From: Firmicutes bacterium HGW-Firmicutes-19
Lineage (GTDB): Bacteria > Bacillota_I > Bacilli_A > Erysipelotrichales > Erysipelotrichaceae
Length of the DNA: 33,160 nt
Direction: 5' to 3'
Assembly: GCA_002841515.1 (NCBI GenBank)
Contig: PGZW01000004.1
Span: 1 to 33,160, forward strand
Below are positions 26,119 through 33,160 of this stretch, one piece after another. The position numbers and the translations under genes were made by a program. The notes beneath the pieces are model-generated. The model was not told where the DNA came from. It saw only the letters and a list, made by a program, of their open reading frames with translations, and searched no databases. Position 1 is the stretch's first letter. Each line of letters starts with the position of its first letter.

Positions 26119-26234
26119 TAAAATGGTATTGTAGAGTTTTACACCCAAGGGTGGTAAACCTCGACAATTCATGTGTCTTCCTTTCCGAAAGTCGCCGTCC
26201 TAATCCCCCACTAGGCAGCGGCTTTTGTCTATTC

Positions 26235-26257
26235 ACGGCTGAAACCAGCCGTTTTTA
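26235..26257 (+). terminator. Rho-independent terminator in the pre-packaging intergenic region
   Basis: ACGGCTG-AAAC-CAGCCGT followed by TTTTT. Confidence 0.75.
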
Positions 26258-26282
26258 TATCCCAAAACAACTGAGGTGACGT

Positions 26283-27431
26283 ATGCACAGTAATGCCGAG
26301 TTTAAAGCCCTGGCTGCCGTTCGAAATGAGATCGTGGCGGAGACAGGACGTAACGACTGGTCTGAAGTTAGTAAACGAATGTATCACAGATACGGATTTC
26401 TGAAATCTCCGGAAGCCTGGCGCAGCCTGTGGAAACGTAAAAAGGATTTTGCACCAACACCGGTTTCAGCTGCTGTCGAGTTCACTGATCATCGGGCAAA
26501 GGTGATCGATGACCTTCAAAAAGAACGCACCATTGAAGAACTGATTGAAAGGCTCAAGCTGTCAAAGAATGAACTGCTGGGATTGATCGAGCAGCTGAGG
26601 ATTGATGGTTACGATATCCGCAGAAGCTCGAAAAACGGACAGGTGTGTTACTACACATCCAAAACGGCGGATACCACGTATGAGGAGTTCGAACATTATC
26701 ATGAAGTTGACCAAACCATTAAAGTAGGTTTAGTCTCCGATACCCACACATCGTCGAAATACTGGCAGCGTACCTATCTGCAGATGGCGTATGACGACTT
26801 CGAAGCTGAAGGCATACGCACGGTCTATCATGCCGGGGATATCTCTGACGGCATGTACAGCAACCGAGCCGGCAACATCTACGAGCTTTACCGATTCGGT
26901 TATGATGAACAGTTGGATGAAATCGTGAATGAGTATCCGATGCGTCCAGGCATTAAGACATGCTTCATCACCGGAAACCATGATGCCACCCATATGATGA
27001 ACGGCGGAGCCAACATCGGCAAAGGCATCGAAGCCGCGCGTCCGGATATGGTTTACCTGGGGCATGAGTATGCAAAGATATGGCTGACAGATAAAGTTGA
27101 TTTGGATCTGATTCATCCAAGAGACGGAACAGCCTACGCCTACAGTTACAAAACGCAAAAGCGTATCGATGCAATGAGCGGCGGACAGAAGCCGAAGATC
27201 ATGGTCACCGGCCATTATCACAAAAACTTCTTCATGCAGTACCGCAACATATGGACGATTGGTATGCCTTCGTTTCAGGCACAGTCTCCATTTATGCGAG
27301 GTATGGGCTTGGTGAGTGATGTCGGCTATATCATCCTGGAAATCAAAGTCAATAAAAACGGGGACCTCATCGAGGTTACCCCGAGATACAAACCCTTCTA
27401 CGTAATGAAACAAGAAGTCTACAATCGATGA
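26283..27431 (+). CDS. Phage metallophosphoesterase
   Basis: VGLVSDTH...HAGDISDG...FITGNHDATH...MVTGHYHKN. Confidence 0.9.
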   Translation: MHSNAEFKALAAVRNEIVAETGRNDWSEVSKRMYHRYGFLKSPEAWRSLWKRKKDFAPTPVSAAVEFTDHRAKVIDDLQKERTIEELIERLKLSKNELLGLIEQLRIDGYDIRRSSKNGQVCYYTSKTADTTYEEFEHYHEVDQTIKVGLVSDTHTSSKYWQRTYLQMAYDDFEAEGIRTVYHAGDISDGMYSNRAGNIYELYRFGYDEQLDEIVNEYPMRPGIKTCFITGNHDATHMMNGGANIGKGIEAARPDMVYLGHEYAKIWLTDKVDLDLIHPRDGTAYAYSYKTQKRIDAMSGGQKPKIMVTGHYHKNFFMQYRNIWTIGMPSFQAQSPFMRGMGLVSDVGYIILEIKVNKNGDLIEVTPRYKPFYVMKQEVYNR

Positions 27432-27452
27432 ACACATAAGGAGGTGATCCGG

Positions 27453-27959
27453 ATGCCTATAAAAAAAGGAGACAATGTCAACAATACCGGAAAGAAGTAT
27501 TCGAAGGATATGACGTTGAACCGGCAGGAAAGATTCGCCCAGGAGTATGTGAAGACCCTAAACGCAACCAAGTCCGCAATCTCGGCGGGATACAGTGAGA
27601 GATCAGCGCACAGTACAGGCTGTACGCTATTGAAAACGCCTAAAGTCCTCGCACGTGTAAGGGAACTGCAGCAAGAGCTGCTCGCACAATTACCGGTCTC
27701 CGTCTACTGGGTGCTGAAACAATACATCGAAGTCTATGAACGATGCATGCAGCAAGAGCCTGTAATGAAATGGGATTACGAGGAAAAGAAATTCGTTCAC
27801 AACGGTGAATGGCAGTTCGATTCCAAAGGCGCGCTGAATGCGTTGGACTCGATGGGTAAATATCTGAATATGTTTGGAGTCAAGTCCGATATCAACGGCA
27901 ACAGCCTTGAGAAGCTGGATAAGATTCTAGGAGCGTTTGAAAAAGATGCTGACAAGTAA
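27453..27959 (+). CDS. terS: Terminase small subunit
   Basis: LNRQERFAQEYVKTLNATKSAISAGYSERSAHSTGCTLLKTPKV. Confidence 0.92.
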   Translation: MPIKKGDNVNNTGKKYSKDMTLNRQERFAQEYVKTLNATKSAISAGYSERSAHSTGCTLLKTPKVLARVRELQQELLAQLPVSVYWVLKQYIEVYERCMQQEPVMKWDYEEKKFVHNGEWQFDSKGALNALDSMGKYLNMFGVKSDINGNSLEKLDKILGAFEKDADK

Positions 27960-29208
27960 ACAGAGGGAGTTCATCAAAGAAGCCCGAAGACGTTGGAATA
28001 TCAAAATAGGAGCTACCCGATCCGGCAAGACATGGCTGGATTTCAATTACCGCATTCCAGCCAAGACCCGCGAGCTAAGCGGACTGGATGGGCTGTATGT
28101 CATTATGGGTGTCACCCAACAAACCGTAGAGCGTAACGTTCTAAGGCCTATGCGAGATGTGTATGGTGAGGACTTGGTAGGTATGATCCAAACCGGCAGA
28201 AACACAGTAAAGCTGTTCGGTGAAACGTATTTCGTCCTTGGTGCAGAGAAGATATCATCCCTGGCTAAAGTACAAGGGATGTCAATCAAGTACTGTTACG
28301 GGGATGAAATGGTCAGATGGAATCAGGAAGTGTTTGCAATGGTGCAATCACGTCTTGATAAGACATACAGCTGCTTCGATGGAACAGGAAACCCTGAAGG
28401 GCCGAATCACTGGTTAAAGAAGTTCCTGGATTCAGGAGCTGACGTATTCCACCAGCGCTACACCATTGACGATAACAATTACCTTGACCCGGTATTCGTT
28501 GCCAATCTGAAAAGAGAATACGCAGGCACGGTCTACTACGATCGCTACATCCTCGGATTGTGGGCGATGGCTGAAGGCCGGATATATAAAGTGTTCGGTC
28601 CGCAGAACAAAATACCCCATGTTTCGTGGTATGAACAGGACGAATACGGCAACTGGAAACATCCGTTGCGCAAAAACGTGATGTATGTACAAATCGGTGT
28701 CGACTTCGGAGGTACGAAATCCAGCCATGCATTCAATGCAACCGCTGTGACTCGTAACTTCAAAGAACTGATCACCGTCAAAGAGAAGCGGATCACCAAG
28801 GAAATCACCCCGGAAGAACTCGATAGGGCATTCATCGACTTCGTAAAAGAAGTCATGGACGAATATAAGGTGATTGGTATCAGGGCCGACAGTGCCGAAC
28901 AAGTGCTGATCCGCGGACTGAAGATGGCATTGATTAAGCATCAGCTGCCGGTATCCATTGATAACGCCACCAAAGGAGTCATCAATGATCGGATACGGTT
29001 CTACATCAGCATGATGAACCGGATGAAGTACTTCATCGTCGACAGCTGCAAAGAAACCATTGAAGCCTATGAAACGGCCGTATGGGACAGTGACTCCCAA
29101 GAGGATGAACGTCTTGATGACGGCACAACCAATATTGACAACTTAGATGCCCAGGAGTATTCCACAGAGCCCTGGCATAAAACCATGATTGACCTATCAC
29201 GGAGGTGA
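27946..29208 (+). CDS. terL: Terminase large subunit
   Basis: IKIGATRSGKTWLDF Walker A; ATPase/nuclease domain residues VGVDFGGTKSSHAF; ORF open from 27937. Confidence 0.92.
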   Translation: MLTSKQREFIKEARRRWNIKIGATRSGKTWLDFNYRIPAKTRELSGLDGLYVIMGVTQQTVERNVLRPMRDVYGEDLVGMIQTGRNTVKLFGETYFVLGAEKISSLAKVQGMSIKYCYGDEMVRWNQEVFAMVQSRLDKTYSCFDGTGNPEGPNHWLKKFLDSGADVFHQRYTIDDNNYLDPVFVANLKREYAGTVYYDRYILGLWAMAEGRIYKVFGPQNKIPHVSWYEQDEYGNWKHPLRKNVMYVQIGVDFGGTKSSHAFNATAVTRNFKELITVKEKRITKEITPEELDRAFIDFVKEVMDEYKVIGIRADSAEQVLIRGLKMALIKHQLPVSIDNATKGVINDRIRFYISMMNRMKYFIVDSCKETIEAYETAVWDSDSQEDERLDDGTTNIDNLDAQEYSTEPWHKTMIDLSRR

Positions 29209-30590
29209 TGAACTTGAAAGAAGCTTATGAACTACTGAAACAAGCCGGTGTTGATTTAAAGCCGGACGATTACCGAAAGAACATCACCAACTGGAAAGAA
29301 CTCTATGCTGGTGAGATTACCGGATTCCATACATACAGTGATTACAACGGCAACAGCTTAGTGAATAAACGCCGCAGATCATTGAAGATGGGCAAGAAGA
29401 TATGCGAGGACTGGGCCGACAGCCTTTTCAACGATAACGTGGACGTGTCCATCGGTGAAGGTGAGAATGATCCGGACAAGACCGTGCATGCTGTGCTGGA
29501 TGAGAACAACTTCCGGGAACAGTATACGCAGTTGATTGAAAAGACCTTCGCACTGGGAACCGGCGCAACGGTAGAGTACATCGACTCTGAGAAGAAAACG
29601 ATGATTGACTACATCGTTGCTGACATGATCTTCCCGATGAGAGCGAAGAACGGAAGAATACTGGACTGTGCTTTCGTCAGCATGGACGATACCTCAGCCT
29701 ATGTGAATGTACACCGTCAGCAACCCGGCGGATCCTATGAGATAACCAACGTCCTATTCGAGAAACAAGCCGACGGCACCTTCGGAATCGTCGAGGATAA
29801 GAATATCCGAGAAGTCGTGATATCTCCTGTCAAACTGTTTCAGATCATACGTCCTAATCTGGCCAACAACATGGAACTGTCTCATCCGATGGGATTATCC
29901 GTACTGGCCAATGCATGGGATGAACTGAAGGATATTGATACTGTCTATGATTCCCTGGTGAATGAAATAGACAGTGGCAAGCGCCGGATATTCGTTAAAG
30001 TATCCGGAGTGAAATGGAATCTCACGGAAGACGGGCACACAGTACCTATCTTCGACCCCAAGCAAACAACCTTTTATCAAATCCCGGGAGAAGAAGATGA
30101 CGGACAACCTACAGTACAAGACGTTGCTTCTCCGTTACGTATCACTGATCACAACGACGCGCTGCAAACATCACTGAACCTGTTAGGACGTAAAGTCGGA
30201 CTGGGTGATGACTATTACAGCTTCAAAGACGGCGCCGTCTATACCAACACGACACAAGTGGTGTCGAGTAACAGCAAGTTCTATAAAACACTCAAGAAGC
30301 ATGAAATGATTGTCGGACGTGCACTGAAGGAAATGGTACAGGCTATCCTGTATCTGCAGTCCGGTATCGTTTCAGATGCCGATGTATCCGTCAGCTTCGA
30401 TGATTCGATTGTCGAGGACATGTCTGAAGTACGTAAGCAAGCCATGTTGGAGTTCCATGCCGGGCTGATCGATGCCGTGGAGTACCACATGCGGGTCAGT
30501 GACATGACGAAAGAACAAGCCATTGCTTATGTAGCTGAGATTGAAGCACGCAAGCCTGAAGAGCCGGATGAAGAGGAGCCTGAAATCTAA
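29205..30590 (+). CDS. Phage portal protein (SPP1 gp6-like)
   Basis: Position after terL; 461 aa, KMGKKICEDWADSLFNDNVDVSIGE..., GLGDDYYSFKDGAVYTNTTQVVSSNSKFYKTLKKHE. Confidence 0.9.
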   Translation: MMNLKEAYELLKQAGVDLKPDDYRKNITNWKELYAGEITGFHTYSDYNGNSLVNKRRRSLKMGKKICEDWADSLFNDNVDVSIGEGENDPDKTVHAVLDENNFREQYTQLIEKTFALGTGATVEYIDSEKKTMIDYIVADMIFPMRAKNGRILDCAFVSMDDTSAYVNVHRQQPGGSYEITNVLFEKQADGTFGIVEDKNIREVVISPVKLFQIIRPNLANNMELSHPMGLSVLANAWDELKDIDTVYDSLVNEIDSGKRRIFVKVSGVKWNLTEDGHTVPIFDPKQTTFYQIPGEEDDGQPTVQDVASPLRITDHNDALQTSLNLLGRKVGLGDDYYSFKDGAVYTNTTQVVSSNSKFYKTLKKHEMIVGRALKEMVQAILYLQSGIVSDADVSVSFDDSIVEDMSEVRKQAMLEFHAGLIDAVEYHMRVSDMTKEQAIAYVAEIEARKPEEPDEEEPEI

Positions 30591-31714
30591 TGCTGAACGA
30601 TCGCGACTTTGATGAACTGACATATCCCATCATCGAACTATATTCGAAACTGGAACGTGAACTGCTAATCGAAGTAGCCCAGCGCTTCGCAGATTATGGC
30701 GAGATTAAAGGTGTGCTTGAGTGGTACCTTAAGAAGCTTGATGAATTAGGAGGATTGGACCGCAATGCCGTAAAACTGATTGCAGAAACCGCCAAATTGA
30801 GTGATAAACAAGTACTGAAGATGTTAGAAGAAGCTGGATACCGAAGTATTGACTTTCGGACGTATGATCGTGCTGCAAGACTGGGTCTTACCAGTGGAGC
30901 AGTTAATAAAACCGTCATAGCTAATGTCGTGGCCAACAGTCACAAAGCATTGCGTGATACGTTTCGACTGATACATACCAAAGCCCTGGAGAGCGCCAAG
31001 CAGTCGTATATGGACTCATTGAATCAAGTGTATCTGGAAGTATCAACGGGTCTGTATGACTACGAGTCAGCCATTAAGCGGGCTATTGGCCGATTATCAG
31101 ATAAAGGCATTACCGCAGCAACTTACAGGCGAAAAGACGGCACACTGGTGCGTTATTCACTAGAAGGTACCGTAAGACGGGATGTGCTTACTGCTGTTAA
31201 CCAGTTGGCCAACGAGACCAACGATAAAGTAGCTGAAGATCTGGGTGCGGATTATGTATATGTCACTGAACATCTCGGAGCACGAAACAAAGGTACCGGG
31301 CATCAGAACCACGAGAGCTGGCAAGGGCAATTGTATAAACGTATTGGCAGTGAACCCAACTATCCAAACTTTCAACAAACCACTGGATACGGACTCATTG
31401 ACGGATTAGCGGGTGTGAATTGCCGACATCTGCATTATGCCTTCTTCCCCGGAGTCAGTGAGATTCCCAAGAGGCTGGTGGATGATGCAGAGAACACAAG
31501 AGTATATGAGCTAATGCAGAAGCAGCGCATGATGGAACGATCGATACGCCATCTGCAGAAGAAGCAAGCGCTGCAAAGCGCATCCGGAGATATCGAAGGA
31601 AGCAAGAAGACGGCCTTTAAATTAAAACTGGCCCGATCACAGCTGAACTTCTTCGTTAAGGCGAATCCATCGATACGAAGATTAGCGAATAGAGAGATTA
31701 TCTACACAGTCTAA
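30590..31714 (+). CDS. Phage minor capsid protein
   Basis: GARNKGTGHQNHESWQGQLYKRIGSEPNYPNFQQTTGYGLIDGLAGVNCRHLHYAFFPG. Confidence 0.9.
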   Translation: MLNDRDFDELTYPIIELYSKLERELLIEVAQRFADYGEIKGVLEWYLKKLDELGGLDRNAVKLIAETAKLSDKQVLKMLEEAGYRSIDFRTYDRAARLGLTSGAVNKTVIANVVANSHKALRDTFRLIHTKALESAKQSYMDSLNQVYLEVSTGLYDYESAIKRAIGRLSDKGITAATYRRKDGTLVRYSLEGTVRRDVLTAVNQLANETNDKVAEDLGADYVYVTEHLGARNKGTGHQNHESWQGQLYKRIGSEPNYPNFQQTTGYGLIDGLAGVNCRHLHYAFFPGVSEIPKRLVDDAENTRVYELMQKQRMMERSIRHLQKKQALQSASGDIEGSKKTAFKLKLARSQLNFFVKANPSIRRLANREIIYTV

Positions 31715-31816
31715 GCCGTAAGGCTTTGACATAAATCGCCGAGGTGCAAGGCGCGATTTGCACAAACCCACGCAGAAGCAACCTGACGTAATAAAGCGTA
31801 AATGGGAGGAACGATT

Positions 31817-32341
31817 ATGAAACGCGAATTTCTTCGCAAATTAGGCTTGGAAGACGAGGTTATCGATAAGATCATGGCTCAGTCCGGACAAGAGAATGAT
31901 GATTACCGTGACCAGATCGCCAAGCAGACAGAGGCAGCCAAAGCTAAGGATGCACGCATCCTGGAGTTGGAGAAAGCCTACGAACCCTTCAAGGATGTCA
32001 ATATCGAAGAGCTCAAAGCAGCTCCCGAGAAGATTAAATCTGAGTATGAAGGAAAGCTTAAAACGGTTAAGGTGGAATCCTTAATCAAGGACAAACTGAA
32101 AGATACTAAATATCCCGATCTGTTATTGGGCAAATTTGACGTCACCAAGGTCGACTTCGATGAGAGCGGCAAGCCAAAAGGCATCGACGAGCAATATGAA
32201 GCCATTAAGAAACAGTATTCGGACATGTTCGAGGCATCCTCCCCTCCGGGAACCGGAAGAGGACACCTCAATCCACCACCTGCAGGGCAAAGCCTTGATG
32301 ACCAAATCAAGAGTGCTCTGTTTGGTGGCAAGAAAACCTAA
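31817..32341 (+). CDS. Phage scaffold protein (minor structural GP20-like)
   Basis: MKREFLRKLGLEDEVIDKIMAQSGQEN...coiled-coil; immediately upstream of capsid gene; start set at ATG 31817. Confidence 0.88.
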   Translation: MKREFLRKLGLEDEVIDKIMAQSGQENDDYRDQIAKQTEAAKAKDARILELEKAYEPFKDVNIEELKAAPEKIKSEYEGKLKTVKVESLIKDKLKDTKYPDLLLGKFDVTKVDFDESGKPKGIDEQYEAIKKQYSDMFEASSPPGTGRGHLNPPPAGQSLDDQIKSALFGGKKT

Positions 32342-32359
32342 TCAAGGAGGAAATGAAAA

Positions 32360-33160
32360 ATGCCTATTACATTAGCTCAAGCTAAAACGCTAAGCCAGGA
32401 CAAACTGGTTAACCAAGTCATTGACGAGTTCATGGAATCGCCGTTGATGGCTTCTCTGCCTTTTGACAACACTGTCAAACCTCAAGGCGGCAAGTCTTTG
32501 ACTTATGTATACAATCGTGTCACTACGTTACCGACGGCTGATACCCGCGCGATCAACAGTGAATTCGTTGCTCAAGAAACTGTTACGACTCAAGAAGTCG
32601 TCAACTTAAAAGTCTTGGGTGGATCATTTGAAATCGATCGCGTCATCGCAAATGACGAACGTCAAGTCGTTGAACATGTATCCTTCCAAGTTGGCCAGAA
32701 ATCCAAAGCTACCAAAGCGCTGTTTCATGACTTGCTGATTAACGGTGACTCCGGTGTTGATGCTACCGAATTTGACGGTCTTGATAAGGCTGTTACCGGC
32801 AGTTCTACGGAAATCATTCCGGGTGCAGCAATTGCATTGGACAGTGCAGCAAACATCGGCACCAACAAGGAAGCTTTCTTGTATCAGCTGCGCATGCTTA
32901 TTGGGGAGATGGATGGAGTTACGCATTTGTTGATGAACGGCAAAATGTACGCTGTATTCCAATCCTTGGCCGACCAAGTAGTTAATATTCGTTATGTCCG
33001 TAACGAGTTGGGCCAAGAAGTGTTGTTCTACGGTGAAGCCGCATTGGTTAAACTAGGTTACAAAGCCGGTACCAGTAATCCGATTATCCCTATCGGTGGC
33101 GCAAATGGCGAAACGGCCATCTATGCAATTCGCGTAGGTATGGACGGTGTTCATGGCGTA
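32360..33160 (+). CDS. Major capsid protein (HK97-type), truncated by window end
   Basis: Open frame MPITLAQAKTLSQDKLVNQVIDEFMESPLMASLPFDNTVKPQGGKSLTYVYNRV... to base 33160; aaggagg SD. Confidence 0.88.
   Translation, partial: MPITLAQAKTLSQDKLVNQVIDEFMESPLMASLPFDNTVKPQGGKSLTYVYNRVTTLPTADTRAINSEFVAQETVTTQEVVNLKVLGGSFEIDRVIANDERQVVEHVSFQVGQKSKATKALFHDLLINGDSGVDATEFDGLDKAVTGSSTEIIPGAAIALDSAANIGTNKEAFLYQLRMLIGEMDGVTHLLMNGKMYAVFQSLADQVVNIRYVRNELGQEVLFYGEAALVKLGYKAGTSNPIIPIGGANGETAIYAIRVGMDGVHGV

Larger units (their letters stand above)
7245..33160. mobile_element. Prophage (temperate, siphovirus-type gene order), right end beyond window
   Basis: Integrase next to tRNA, CI/Cro-like switch, replication, terminase, portal, scaffold and capsid genes in canonical order. 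Confidence 0.93.

Noticed and set aside
26283-27431. Metallophosphoesterase as a defence-related nuclease
   Set aside because: Its position before terS is a common arrangement in Firmicutes phages; ordinary phage gene.

Overview
Chromosome/prophage junction from a low-to-mid GC Firmicute (my inference: Erysipelotrichia-like). Bases ~1-7320 are host chromosome: membrane-anchored MurF-like ligase, NUDIX hydrolase, D-Ala-D-Ala ligase, two tandem MgtE transporters, DeoD, a small HMA metal-binding protein, and a tRNA-Ser/Asp/Gly cluster. From ~7320 to the right edge is a temperate siphophage-like prophage next to tRNA-Gly. It has a lysogeny module (tyrosine integrase, DUF4352-like membrane protein, CI-like repressor, operator region, Cro-like protein) and a run of small early genes. 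The replication module carries DUF2800, DUF2815, a family A DNA polymerase, a VapE-type primase/helicase, VRR-NUC and a SNF2 helicase. A late regulator and the packaging/capsid genes follow, up to a truncated major capsid gene. The most striking signal is in the DNA polymerase. It carries a 310-aa class-1-type intein (19052-19981) inserted in polymerase motif B. The intein has no in-frame endonuclease domain. A complete 258-codon HNH-type endonuclease gene (19197-19973), with its own Shine-Dalgarno (AAGGAGGT) and ATG, lies inside the intein DNA in a different reading frame. Splicing domains and homing endonuclease thus appear to be dual-coded in overlapping frames. Other notable signals: an iteron-like GTTACA/TGTAAC array with a 22-bp perfect palindrome downstream of vapE, two further free-standing HNH genes, and structured non-coding regions before the packaging genes and before the scaffold gene.
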